Assembly (NCBI GenBank): GCA_030522415.1
Contig: CM060111.1
Location: 47,111,866-47,175,865 of the forward strand
DNA: 64,000 nucleotides
Origin: Channallabes apus
Lineage: Eukaryota > Chordata > Actinopteri > Siluriformes > Clariidae
Reading direction: 5' to 3'
The translations under genes and the position numbers were made by a program. Of the stretch, positions 32,146 through 43,004 are shown piece by piece (position 1 is the stretch's first letter; each line of letters opens with the position of its first letter). The notes under the pieces are model-generated. The model was given only the letters and a program-made list of their open reading frames with translations, was not told the DNA's origin and did not search any database.

Positions 32146-32319
32146 CTCAGTATCTCTAGTGTACAGTGTGGATTCTCCAGTCCAGCAGAAAGCAGCTTCA
32201 CTCCTGTATCCTGCAGGTCATTGTTTGTCAGGTCCAGTTCTCTCAGTCTGGTGGAGTTTAAACTGAAAACTGAGAACAGAACTCTACAGCTTTCCTCTTT
32301 CAGGTTGCAACAACAGAAC
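32146..32319 (-). CDS. NLRC3-like LRR exon (third)
   Basis: 174 bp, acceptor GTCTTCCAG and donor GTCAGATC. It encodes [39 protein letters not shown] and [12 protein letters not shown]. It is open and phase 2. Confidence 0.8.
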
Positions 32320-32640
32320 CTGGAAGACAAAAGGATAGATATCCGTTAGGATGGTTTTGTATATTTTAGTTTTGCTGATTAGTGGATTTTTTTTTTTTAT
32401 ATCACCATATATGGCCTCTTTCTTTCATAGATGGGATGAAAAAAGGAGTAAGGAGCAAAGCATGGGAACTGGACTAGATGCTGCCAGAGGTGGTGTGTAC
32501 ATGGGAGATGATGTCAGACACTAAGTGGCAATACCAACATAAGTCTCACAGTCCAATCTATAATGCTATAGCATCATGGGGTTTTTAATGATGATCTTGA
32601 GATTGACAACAGCTCTTCTGGAGTCCAACAGTAATTATTA

Positions 32641-33085
32641 TTATTTTTTTTTATTTAGTCCTGTCCAATTCTTTTTCCCCAATTTTCTCCCCAATCTAGT
32701 CGTGTCCAATTCCCTCCCATCACTAGGGGGCGCTCCCACATTAAGGCTACTTACTACCATTCAGCCAGGAGGGCCGGGCTTTCCTCCGCGTTTCCTCCGA
32801 ACCACGTGACACCAGTCGACCTCTTCTTTTCAAACTGCTCGCTCACGCACTGTTGGGGGTGTCGTAACACACTCGAGGCCAGCGCTATCCGCTCCCTCCG
32901 CGTGCGCGAGCTCGCAAATGCCCTGAATGGCGTAGAGCCGTGTGATTAATGTGGGAGCAATAAATACCTCTCATCCCTCCCCGCTGAGAGAGCTCGGCCA
33001 ATTTAGCCCTCTCGAGGCCTCCGGCTATGAGAGGTTACAGCATCACCCGGGAACCGAACCAGCGATATCCGGATGATAGGGCGAG
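32641..33085 (-). mobile_element. 445-bp SINE with 15-bp target duplication
   Basis: On the minus strand a B-box-like GGTTCGGTTCCCGGG lies near the 5' end, and the element ends in a run of A (plus-strand T run at 32643-32653). CAACAGTAATTATTA occurs at 32626-32640 and 33086-33100, exactly flanking it. The 3' motif ATTGGACACGACTAGATTGG recurs at about 18620. The GC-rich head has no coding frame. Confidence 0.85.
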
Positions 33086-33354
33086 CAACAGTAATTATTA
33101 CATCACCCGGATTTTTAAAGTCCTGCTTTGTTGTTGCAGGTGACCACAAGTTCTCTCATTGGGGGCCACAAGTGCCTGCACAAAAATTCTAATGTCCTAA
33201 TGGCTGTGTGTGCCCCATGAAAGGCTTGGTGTGCTCTTAGGAGAGGACTTGAGGGCATATACTCATAGGAAAAATAGACATTTCCTAGCAGACCATTGAG
33301 TTCCACTTCCCTTGAAGAGCACTGTGGATCTTCTGACCCCAATACACAGGAGTC

Positions 33355-34117
33355 TGTCAAGACCCGCCAAGCCACAGCCTGTTCCATGATTCACCCTACT
33401 CCTTCCTTTCCACCACCTCATTCTCTGCACACATGTGCTCAATCAATAATCACCCCTCCTCCCTATTTAAGCCAACACCTCATTGCCAGATTATTGTGTG
33501 CCTTCCATGCCCAATATGACAGCATTATTTATTTATTTTTTGCCTTCTCGATCTCCACCACACTTTGTTTCACCGACCTCACCCTTGTCTCATGTATTCT
33601 CGCTCTCAAGGACGATTCTGTTACCAACCTCTGGAACTTCTTACTGACTTCGAAATTGGATCATGGACTCTCTCTCTTTCTCCCCAGCTTCGAACCTTGC
33701 TTATGATCCTCACAGATCAGCCACTAACCTGCTCAAGCGTGGGCAGAAAGAGCTTTTATTACAGAGCTCACTCTTCTCTCCTCAGTTCCTTATCCTGCAA
33801 GGCTCCAACTGCACAGACTGGCTCGTATTACAAAGCATGCTCAACTCGCGCTGGCTCTGTGCTTCTGCATCCTTACAAGGCTCACACTGCACACAGAGCT
33901 CTAATGCTAGCTCTTTGTGCTTCCACATTCCAGCAAGGGTCTCTTCACACACACCGCCTCCCAACAAGGATTAGAAACCATGCCAGCATGTTAATAAGGT
34001 TCCCAGCTGTCAAACTTGTTTTGAGGAACATCATCTCTACTAAATAGCAACACAATAAACCATGAAGAGTTTCTTCATCTGCACTTGGATCCATCACAAC
34101 CTCTCTGAGCCCTAACA
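33355..34117 (+). repeat. LTR of a third gypsy/chromovirus family (approximate left end)
   Basis: Proposed bounds are TGTCAAGACCCGCC (33355) to CCTAACA (34117). It contains TATTTAAG at 33464. The right end is supported by a primer-site-like sequence and a gag-like start right after it. The left end is a guess based on the TGTCA terminus. Confidence 0.5.
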
Positions 34118-34119
34118 GT

Positions 34120-34131
34120 ATAATCTGGCAA
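34120..34131 (+). other. self-primer binding site of family 3
   Basis: ATAATCTGGCAA, two nucleotides after the LTR end, is the exact reverse complement of TTGCCAGATTAT at 33483-33494 inside the LTR, downstream of the TATA-like motif. Spacing to the TATA box (19 nt) is shorter than in the other two families. Confidence 0.5.
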
Positions 34132-34135
34132 AAAA

Positions 34136-34232
34136 TCGATCCAGCAGAGGCGGAGTTATTAGAGAGCCAAGGTGCCCTCCTAGGCACTCACCAAAAGGAA
34201 ATCAAGCAGATTACCAATACACTCCAAACGTG
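34136..34232 (+). pseudogene. gag N-terminal relic of the family 3 element
   Basis: The frame reads DPAEAELLESQGALLGTHQ then KEIKQITNTLQT and stops. This resembles the start of fish gypsy gag proteins. The expected start codon reads ATC. The remainder of gag and most of pol are deleted. Confidence 0.6.
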
Positions 34233-34339
34233 ACTGCCCCCGGCACCCATTCCTCTGTCTCCTCTTCCAATGCATACCTTTCATCATGCCTTTCCACCCT
34301 ATGATGCGAATCCGTCCACCTGCCATTCCAAGCAATTTG

Positions 34340-34505
34340 CTCTTTGTCCCAGCTTCGGTGTGGCCCCCTAGTATTAGACTGGGCCCACAGCTCCAGGTTG
34401 GAATGCCACCCTGGGGTGACACTACTACATGAATGTTTCTGGAGGCCAGCCATTAAGGAGGATGTCAGAAACTTTGTGGCCTCATTCTCTGTTCCAGGAA
34501 TGAGA
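34340..34505 (+). pseudogene. gypsy integrase zinc-domain relic
   Basis: The frame has LDWAHSSRLECHPGVT and FWRPAIKEDVRNFVASFS, matching the HHCC region of gypsy integrases (compare 46500-46620 of the intact element). The two cysteines are not preserved. It is directly followed by L2 sequence. Confidence 0.65.
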
Positions 34506-34940
34506 CAACAATACCACAATTCCACTGTCTGAAATTATCTCAGATCACTATCTTGTTTCAATTCAAGTGTGTCACAGTGATAATGTACGCACAGCACCGC
34601 GCTACCGTATTAAACGTACATTCACATCAACTACCACACAGAGGCAGTAATCTCCCAGAGTTACCAACTTCGATTAGGTCACCGTCTGACCCCACAGAAC
34701 TCGATCAGGTGACTGAATATTCAATTCAATTCAATTCAGTTTTATTTGTATAGCGCTTTTAACAATTGACATTGTCTCAAAACAGCTTTACACAATCAAA
34801 ATAATTATTTACGTTTATATGGAATGTGAATGTGTATGAATCAAAATGGTCAGATAGTCCCTGGTGAGCAAGCCCGAGGGCGACAGTGGCAAGGAAAAAC
34901 TCCCTGAGATGGTAATAGGAAGAAACCTTGAGAGGAACCA
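34506..34940. mobile_element. L2 fragments: ORF2 endonuclease (+) then 3' tail (-)
   Basis: 34512-34722 matches 48783-48995 (LSEIISDHYLVSIQV region, catalytic SDH present) on the plus strand. 34723-34940 is an antisense L2 3' tail nearly identical to 655-860. The two are back to back, so two insertions or an inversion are needed. Confidence 0.8.
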
Positions 34941-35640
34941 TGATACCACCTCATCCTCTGACCTGATGCAGATCAGGATAAATGCACTACTTAGATGGAG
35001 CTTAGTAAGTGTTCTGGTACTGTATGTTGCAAACACTCAGCTGCTGAGCTCATCAGTGGCAGGGGTATCAATCATTTCACTTGATGCCATTAAGGTCATG
35101 ATAATTAATCATCAGGCATCAGATCCCACTTGTTCTTCTACACAAAGAAGAACCCTCCCCTGCTGATGTCACGCATGATGACATGCATGGGTGGGGGTTG
35201 GTAATTCCCAAAAGCCTCTAATGCGCCTTGGGGAACATGGGAGTTAGACAAAGTACAGTATTTTGGAAAACTCTACTGGGTTGAGAATGACCTTGGCTGG
35301 AGCAAAATTACATCAAATAAGACAATATTTATTAAAGCAGGCACTCTTGGGTGAAAATGACTTGGGTGGACCAATTAATAAGGAGATTCATGCTCTGGAA
35401 ACCAGGCAAACTCCAGCACAGGCTGAAGCTCTGGAATCTGGGTTGCACAGAAGGAAGAGGGAGTTATTTTGAATGGGCATTTTGGCTCATATGATAGGCA
35501 CTGTCTGCCCGGGTTATGAATCCCACATGGAGTGATCAAACATCCAGTGCAAACTCTGGAACAGGGTGTAAAATTTATTTGATTGGTAAACCTAATTCCT
35601 TTACAAAGCTTTGTCAATAATACTCCCAGAGTATTTTGTT
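34941..35640. other. no gene recognised
   Basis: Non-coding. A weak gypsy-like or other element relic is possible, but I cannot support it. Confidence 0.4.
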
Positions 35641-35644
35641 GTCC

Positions 35645-36990
35645 CAAAATTTTGTCAGTACTGCGACATTGGCCCAACATTGGGCCAACGGCATTGCATA
35701 TGTTGGGTCCATGTAGGCATTCCTCGTTGGCTCAATGTCATTTTGTCCATGGGCCCACTGTTGGCCTATTGGTGGAGCCAAAGAAAGATTGGCCCAACGT
35801 TGGTTCAGTAGATGATGGCAAGGTTAAAAATTGGAAACCCAATGTTGGTCCAATAAGGTCGCCTGTGTTACTCCTATTCTCCCTGATAGTCGGCGACACT
35901 TCTCTGCATTCGCTCTGGCTGAACAATGCTGTGAGTGCGTGCACATGTCAGGAAATCACCACTTTCCAGGTGTGAACAATAAAGACAGACATTGCTTTTT
36001 TGAGGATTGCTAGCTATTTGTGAGTACAATTCTGTTTCCTAAATATTGCCTATAGAACTATGAATATTTAATAATCCACGATGACTAAATTATAAGAAAT
36101 GCAATGCTTCGAGAGAACGAAGACTTATTATTATCATTAATTATATCTAATATCGCTATGATGTCAGCTAAACAATGGTGATAATATGTAGTTATTTATT
36201 TATTTTTTCTCTGTTGTTATTTATGGCTAAATGACATACTAGATGCAGGTCTAAAATAATTTTTAAAGTATGTACATTAATATATCAATAATATCATTAA
36301 TCTTCAGTTAAGACAGCTAAAAACAATAGTTATAAAGTTCATTGTGGTACAGCTCATAAAATGTAACAGTTAAGATAAGCCATCCCATTTTTTTATTTAC
36401 TTTTCTTATGTTTTCTAAATAAAAATTTTTAAATTCATTGTGCTTTGTACTCAACTGTGACAAAGGGATTGTTGTCATAATAATGCCATAAACATTCAAG
36501 GGCTAATATACAGTACATATTGTTCTGCTTTAGGGCACTGCATTCCTGTATGTTTATGCGGTTATCGAATATATGTACAGTACTAGACCTAGTTTTGCTA
36601 TTTCCTGTTTGAATTACTGTGTTTACTTTGTTTCATCTGGAGAAAAATGTGTGTAATAATACTGGAACTGTTATTGAACTTAGTCGAGCCAAATGTGGAA
36701 AATGTTTGTTTATCTCATCATTTTGCTGGTAGAAAAGGAATATTTAAAAAAACATAATTTGAAGTACATTTTAAGTACAACGCTCAAACGATTGATTTAT
36801 TTACACAGACTAGAGTCACATATATTTTGGAGATATAAATGCCTTTTCTTATTATTGACAATGATGGAGTTAAAAAAAAAATTGTGCCAACTTATCTTTG
36901 GCCTCACCAACATTGGGCCAATGGACAAAAAGACATCCACTGATGCTAACATGTGTATGCAGTGTTGTTGGCCCAGCGCCAGCCCTTCAG
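35645..36990. repeat. GGCCCAACATTGGGCC-rich element with inverted ends
   Basis: 35650-35860 is rich in variants of TTGGCCCAACATTGGGCC. The right end at about 36895-36990 (CACCAACATTGGGCCAATGG, TTGTTGGCCCAGC) carries the same motif in inverse. The AT-rich interior has no coding frame. Probably a non-autonomous DNA transposon of unknown superfamily. Confidence 0.5.
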
Positions 36991-37051
36991 CAGTGTGCTA
37001 TCTGCTTTCTTGGCTTCCACTTTTTAAATTGCTTAAAAATATTTACATTAC

Positions 37052-37225
37052 CTGAGTGTCTCCAGTTTACAGTCATAGTTGTCCAGTCCAGCAAAGAGCA
37101 ATTTAATTTCTGACAACTGCAGTTTGTTGCCACTCAGGTCCAGTTCTCGCAGACTGAAGGAGTGTGAACTGAGAACCAAGGACAGAGTTCTATAGCTTTC
37201 TTCTGAGAGATTACACCAACATAAC
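37052..37225 (-). CDS. NLRC3-like LRR exon (second), diverged
   Basis: 174 bp, acceptor CCTTCCAG, donor GTAATG. It encodes [39 protein letters not shown] and [12 protein letters not shown]. It departs from the consensus at several usually fixed positions (SC to SY, DSGVK to LSEIK, ENPHC to DNYDC), so this repeat is either relaxed or specialised. The frame is open and phase 2. Confidence 0.75.
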
Positions 37226-37499
37226 CTGGAAGGCAAAAAAAATAGAACAATTACTGTAATATATATACAAACTTTTTTTTCTTTTCTACACAAGTGGCAA
37301 GATCCCAAAAACACAAATGAGACAGAATCCTGGACAAAAGTCCAAAATACTAGATTTTAATATATTATGTCATGCTTATTAGTATTCTGTAGTATTAGTT
37401 ACAGCATTCACTTCACTATTTAATTTCATGTTTAACCCATCCACACTGTTTACACTGCAGTTCACTACAAGGCTCATCATGTGAAAACCTGCTATAGCT

Positions 37500-38247
37500 T
37501 CTTAATCCTGATAAGACAGAAGTTCTAGTCATAGTGATAGTCATAGGACCGCGTGATAGTCATAGGACCGCGTGATAGTCATAGGACCGCGTGATAGTCA
37601 TAGGACCGCGTGATAGTCATAGGACCGCGTGATAGTCATAGGACCGCGCGATGCTAGAGGCAAGCTTTTATATCACACCGTAACTTTAGATGGCCTTTCT
37701 GTTCCGTCAAGTGCAACAGTAAAAGACCTCGGCGTGATTATAGATTCCAGCCTTTCATTTGAAGCTCATGTAGATAATATCACCAGGATAGCATTCTTTC
37801 ACCTCAGAAATATTGCCAAGATAAGAAATATATTGTCGCTAAACGATGCAGAAAAACTAGTTCATGCTTTTATCACCTCTAGGTTGGACTATTGTAATGC
37901 CTTACTGTCTGGTTGTTCAGTTAGGTGCATAAACAAGCTTCAGTTAGTCCAGAATGCTGAAATCTTACGATCCGCCACGCCTACTTCGGTCAAAGGATGC
38001 AGGCTGCTTGTCAGTACCGCGTATTATGAAAACTACAGCTGGGGGCAGAGCTTTTTCTTACAAAGCCCCAAAATTATGCAATAGTCTTCCAAATAGTGTT
38101 CGGGACTCAGACACAGTCTCAGTGTTTAAGTCTAGGCTAAAAACCTATTTATTTAGCCAAGCATTTTTATAAATAGATTTGCCATAAGGTAAAGGAGCAG
38201 ATCTGGGGGACTCATGGACGTAGAGTATTATGGTGAACTGGTATGTT
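37500..38247 (+). mobile_element. L2 ORF2 fragment with 19-bp tandem expansion
   Basis: It covers the region after RT (DKTEVLVIG) to the C terminus (RLKTYLFSQAFL, 38172) plus a little 3' UTR. The 19-bp unit at 37534-37647 is an expansion of its own GTCATAGGACCGC sequence. A ~270-bp deletion joins NKLQLVQNA directly to SYDPPRLLRS near 37965. Confidence 0.85.
37534..37647 (+). repeat. six 19-bp tandem units
   Basis: GTGATAGTCATAGGACCGC is repeated exactly six times (37534, 37553, 37572, 37591, 37610, 37629). 19 is not divisible by three, so the L2 frame is destroyed. Confidence 0.95.
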
Positions 38248-38252
38248 CAAAT

Positions 38253-38330
38253 TTAAAATTTATTTGTCACATACACAATCATACACAGTGCGATATGCAG
38301 TGAAATGCTTTTGTTTATTGGTTGATCAAA
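38253..38330 (-). repeat. 3' end fragment of the unclassified retroposon family
   Basis: TTATTTGTCACATACACAAT and GATATGCAGTGAAATGCTTT match the end of the 14385-15602 element. The sequence to about 38640 is unassigned. Confidence 0.6.
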
Positions 38331-38700
38331 AAGAAAGTCACAAAATTTTGTTTAATCAACTTTAGCTTTTATTATGGTACAAAGTGGTGTTCAGTTCATG
38401 TGTGAAAATTATTCCTCATGCTCCCATAACTACTTGCCACACTTCTCAAATATGTCCTGGAATATAGCCATCAGGCACGAAACCCTCCTCAGATGTGATA
38501 ACCTGGTGATTCAGTACATGCAGGTGGTCAGCTGACTTCATTTTATTGCCCCATAACTTTACTGAGTCTCGACCTGAGTAACTGATCAACCCCAGATCAT
38601 AACACTGTCTTCAGAGGCTGTACAGTGGACACCGCTTCATCTCCTTACATGCATGCTCAGTGGAGCTTATATTTTTTATTGCATTATACATCTGAGAAGT

Positions 38701-38857
38701 TAATAACTACTGGACTCCATTTTACATCAACTATTATAACATCAATTAACATCAACTATTATAGCTGAACCTAACACTTAACACTGTATAAATGCAGATC
38801 ATTTCCTGCTATCTGTTTCACCCAGATGAGGATGGGTTCCCTGTTGAGTCTTGTTGA
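38701..38857 (+). repeat. L2 3' UTR fragment
   Basis: ATGCAGATCATTTCCTGCTA and CACCCAGATGAGGATGGGTT match 13839-13885. Both ends are truncated. Confidence 0.8.
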
Positions 38858-38988
38858 AAAGTAAGTAATATTCTTTAGAGCAGCTTCTTCTATGGTCACC
38901 ACATGCACTGACCTCACCATATATTAAATTAATACATTATTTTCTGTGATTTTCCGAAGTTAGACCCTGTGCGGTGCAATGATCTGAC

Positions 38989-39162
38989 CTCAGTGTCTCC
39001 AGTGTACAGTGTGGATTCTCTAGTTCAGCAGAGAGCAGCTTCACTCCTGAATCCTGCAGGTCTCTGTAACTCAGGTCCAGTTCTCTCCAACTGGAGGAGT
39101 TTGAGCTGAGAACTGAGGACAGAACTCTACAGCTTTCCTCTGTCAGATTAGAAAAGTTGAGT
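38989..39162 (-). CDS. NLRC3-like LRR exon (first visible)
   Basis: 174 bp, acceptor CCTTTCTAG and donor GTCAGATC. It encodes [39 protein letters not shown] and [12 protein letters not shown]. It is the most 5' LRR exon in the window in gene orientation. No NACHT, FISNA or PYD exon is seen between here and 64 kb on this strand. Confidence 0.8.
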
Positions 39163-40001
39163 CTAGAAAGGAAATATAGAAACAATCCATATGAATAAAC
39201 AATAAGATGTTCATCAATGTGTATAAACTGTTGTACTGTAGCTAGCTGTTGAACCTCATTCAGTTCCCATGGAAAACAAACTAAATCTCTGCAGCATCTC
39301 GTTCTGTGGTTTGCACACCAGGGTAAATATTCCAGGTGTTCAGGCTGTATTCAGGTCAACGCTCCAGGGTTCTGGTGTCCTAGTTGGCAGTGGACAGGAG
39401 GAGTAAGATTGGCCATGTAGGTGATATAATGGAGAGACAAAATACTGGGATTTAAATTCTAATGTCCTTGAGGGCTAAATGAGACTTTTCATTTTTGTCT
39501 ACCTACAATAGTGCTTGACTAAAAGTTTGGTTCCAATTTTTGATTTTTGCTTAAATCTGAAAAACATCAGATTTTCACACATGGCATCAAAGTAGTTAAA
39601 GAAACCTAATTAAACAAATGAAACAGAAATAGTTTTCTTGGTCATTTATTTATTTAGGTAAATGATCCAATAACACACCTGTGTGTGGCACAAGGAGCCT
39701 AGAGTATGTGAGACTCTTGGGTGACTCAGGTGTGAGTGAGAGCCATGTTTTATTTAAAGGAAACAGGAAACTATCAAAGTGGATGCATGTTTGAGGATGT
39801 GTATCCTGTCTGGAACAAATGTGTTTCTGAGAACAAAATTATAAAATCAACTCTAAAGAGTTTAAACTCCACCAGTGGAGAGTCAGACAGATTGTGTGCA
39901 AATGGAGGAGGGTCACGACAATCGTTACCTTCCCCAGCAGTGTTCGACCACAAAATAACACGGCTTAACTTCTAAGCAACTACAAGCTTATCTCACTTCC
40001 C
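39163..40001. other. no gene recognised
   Basis: A 79-codon open frame at 39736 shows no domain. Otherwise non-coding. Confidence 0.4.
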
Positions 40002-40158
40002 CAGTGAAAAAAAATGCACTTTAGTGTATTACAAATATATTGAAATCCTCGATAATACACTCATAATATACTAACAAAAAGTTGTACCATCAGTTAATAT
40101 ATAAAAAGTATACTAACATCATGCTTTTACCAAATTGTGGAATTAAACTTTAAATATA

Positions 40159-40515
40159 TTCATTCATTCATTTTCTATACCGCTTAATCCTGTGTTCAGG
40201 GTCGCGGGGACCTGGAGCCTATCCCAGGAGACTTCGGGCACTAGGCGGGGTACACCCTGGACAGGGTGCCAATCCATCGCAGGGCACACACACATACACA
40301 CACTCACACACCCAATCCCACACTACGGGCAATTTAGGAACGCCAATTAGCCTAACCTGCATATCTTTGGACTGTGGGAGGAAACCGGAGTACCCGGAGG
40401 AAACCCAGCAAGCACGGGGAGAACATGCAAACTCCATGCACACAGAGACGGGAATCGAACCCAGACCCTGGAGGTGCAAGGCGACAGTGCTAACCACTAC
40501 ACCACCGCGCCGCCT
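40159..40515 (-). mobile_element. tRNA-derived SINE (357 bp)
   Basis: On the minus strand: head GTGGTGTAGTGGTTAGCACT, B box GGTTCGATTCCCG, and tail GACCCTGAACACAGGATTAA followed by AATGA repeats. ACTTTAAATATA at 40147-40158 and 40516-40527 is the target duplication. Relatives lie at 24915, 31640, 50667, 52344 and 63655. Confidence 0.85.
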
Positions 40516-40704
40516 ACTTTAAATATACTTAAAAATAATTGTATTATAGTACACGTTCCAAAAATATATTATTGGAAAATATACTTTAAGTGAAAGGTTG
40601 GTCTAATTTCCAAAGTATACTTATTTAAACTTGTTTTTCAATATATTTTTGTTATATATTTTTTTAAATATGCTCGAAATAATCATTGTACAAATGTACA
40701 GAAA

Positions 40705-40972
40705 GTATATTGTAGCGTTTTTCGACGCTAGCAGGGATCTTGGAGTACGAGTGAGCTTACTTGCTCCCCAATGCAAATGGCTGGGGAGTAGTTTATTACC
40801 ACAGCACAAGCACACACACACACAGGTCAAGCACACGCACATACACGCACCCAACTTGGCCGAAGCCACTAACCCAAACACCCTTCTCTCTCATGGTAGA
40901 GACAGAGAAAACCCCCGCAAAGCATGACGGTCTTCAGCCGCTGGCCCGCCCACGCCACAATATATTAGAATA
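40705..40972 (-). repeat. MITE-like element X, copy 1
   Basis: The ends TATTGTAGCG and CGCCACAATA are near-inverse. It matches 42863-43004 plus 48147-48348 in reverse (for example GTTAGTGGCTTCGGCCAAGT and TTTTCGACGCTAGCAGGGA). The inverted Y copy at about 52440 lacks it, giving an empty site. Confidence 0.65.
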
Positions 40973-41570
40973 CAAATTTTAATATACGGTAGTCTCAGTA
41001 TATTATCAGTTAAATGTAAATGTACTTATATTGAGTGCACTACTCTCTCGCGCGCTTTTAGACTCGTTTTTGCACGCTGAATCTCTCCCTCGTGCGCGCG
41101 ATCTCAAACTCGTTCCTGCGCGCTCAAAATCACTTTTGCCTTCAAGATAATTTATGTTTTTACTCTCTCACTCTTCTGTCCGCTCACTGTCATAAAGCGA
41201 CACACCAACTGCAGCAGCGTTGTGAACTCTGCGACTATTCCAGCCAACCGGAGACTAGACGGCGCCCCACCAGCCAATCAGAGCTAGAGGCGGGCAGATT
41301 CGGATTGTCCGTTCTCTGATTGGCTCCCCAGTTCTCCACTTCTAGTTTGAATTAACGGCTGAAGCTGCATCATCGCGTGCGTTAGTTCGTATCGTTATTA
41401 TTTTATTTTCATCGGCATAAGGTAAATTTAACGGTTTTAAATTAAGTACATACTTTAATATATAGTTTATATTGTGTAATGTGTTGTTGTTAATGTGTTA
41501 TGTACTTTGCTTGTGGTATAATGGCTCTGTAGCTCTCGGCCTGTTTTCAGTCTCTGTGTAACAGAATCAA

Positions 41571-42640
41571 CACACCAGGTTTAAACTAATACTGTACCTG
41601 TAGAGTCTAATACTAATGTCTGTCTGTGTTCACACACCAGGTTTAAACTAATACTGTAGCTGTAGAGTCTAATACTAATGTCTGTCTGTGTTCACACACC
41701 AGGTTTAAACTAATACTGTAGCTGTAGAGTCTAATACTAATGTCTGTCTGTGTTCACACACCAGGTTTAAACTAATACTGTAGCTGTAGAGTCTAATACT
41801 AATGTCTGTCTGTGTTCACACACCAGGTTTAAACTAATACTGTAGCTGTAGAGTCTAATACTAATGTCTGTCTGTGTTCACACACCAGGTTTAAACTAAT
41901 ACTGTAGCTGTAGAGTCTAATACTAATGTCTGTCTGTGTTCACACACCAGGTTTAAACTAATACTGTAGCTGTAGAGTCTAATACTAATGTCTGTCTGTG
42001 TTCACACACCAGGTTTAAACTAATACTGTACCTGTAGAGTCTAATACTAATGTCTGTCTGTGTTCACACACCGGGTTTAAACTAATACTGTACCTGTAGA
42101 TTCTAATACTAATGTCTGTCTGTGTTCACACACCAGGTTTAAACTAATACTGTAGCTGTAGATTCTAATACTAATGTCTGTCTGTGTTCACACACCAGGT
42201 TTAAACTAATACTGTAGCTGTAGAGTCTAATACTAATGTCTGTCTGTGTTCACACACCAGGTTTAAACTAATACTGTACCTGTAGATTCTAATACTAATG
42301 TCTGTCTGTGTTCACACACCAGGTTTAAACTAATACTGTACCTGTAGAGTCTAATACTAATGTCTGTCTGTGTTCACACACCAGGTTTAAACTAATACTG
42401 TACCTGTAGATTCTAATACTAATGTCTGTCTGTGTTCACACACCAGGTTTAAACTAATACTGTACCTGTAGATTCTAATACTAATGTCTGTCTGTGTTCA
42501 CACACCGGGTTTAAACTAATACTGTACCTGTAGATTCTAATACTAATGTCTGTCTGTGTTCACACACCAGGTTTAAACTAATACTGTACCTGTAGAGTCT
42601 AATACTAATGTCTGTCTGTGTTCACACACCAGTTTATATT
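41571..42640 (+). repeat. 62-bp minisatellite, 17 units
   Basis: The unit starts CACACCAGGTTTAAACTAAT and is exactly 62 bp from 41571 to 42625. Units differ only at three positions (ACCTG/AGCTG, AGAGTC/AGATTC, CAGG/CGGG), in blocks. It contains a TGTCTGTCTGTG track and has no coding role. Confidence 0.95.
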
Positions 42641-43004
42641 TTAGTTTGTGTGTTTGTGAGACAACCTGATGTTTTGTTGAGCACAAATAAACTATAGTAG
42701 TGCTTTTTTGTAACCTTGTGCAAATTAAATCTGTTGAACTCATGAATAAAATCTGCCTCATAATTACTGATGTAATGTGTTTCAAAAACATGTTATAGTG
42801 TAGAAAATGCATTTAGCGTATCCTAAACACTTAATGTACTGGTAACACATTTGCAGTACAGTATTGTGGGCGGGGCTGTGGTTTGTGACCGTCATGCCTT
42901 GCGGCAGGTGTTCTTTTTGTGTTCACCCTGTTTGGGACGTGTGTTTAGGTTAGTGGCTTCGGCCAAGTTTGAGTCTGTGTACATGTGTGTTATCTCTATG
43001 CGTG

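Noticed and set aside
33296..34047. Overlapping 100-160 aa plus-strand frames as a gene
   Set aside because: They lie in the proposed LTR of the family 3 element and carry no domain.
37534..37647. CRISPR-like array
   Set aside because: Units are directly adjacent with no spacers, in vertebrate DNA, and derive from an L2 ORF.
41571..42640. Array of repeated exons or promoter elements
   Set aside because: The 62-bp unit has no coding frame and no splice borders. It is a minisatellite.
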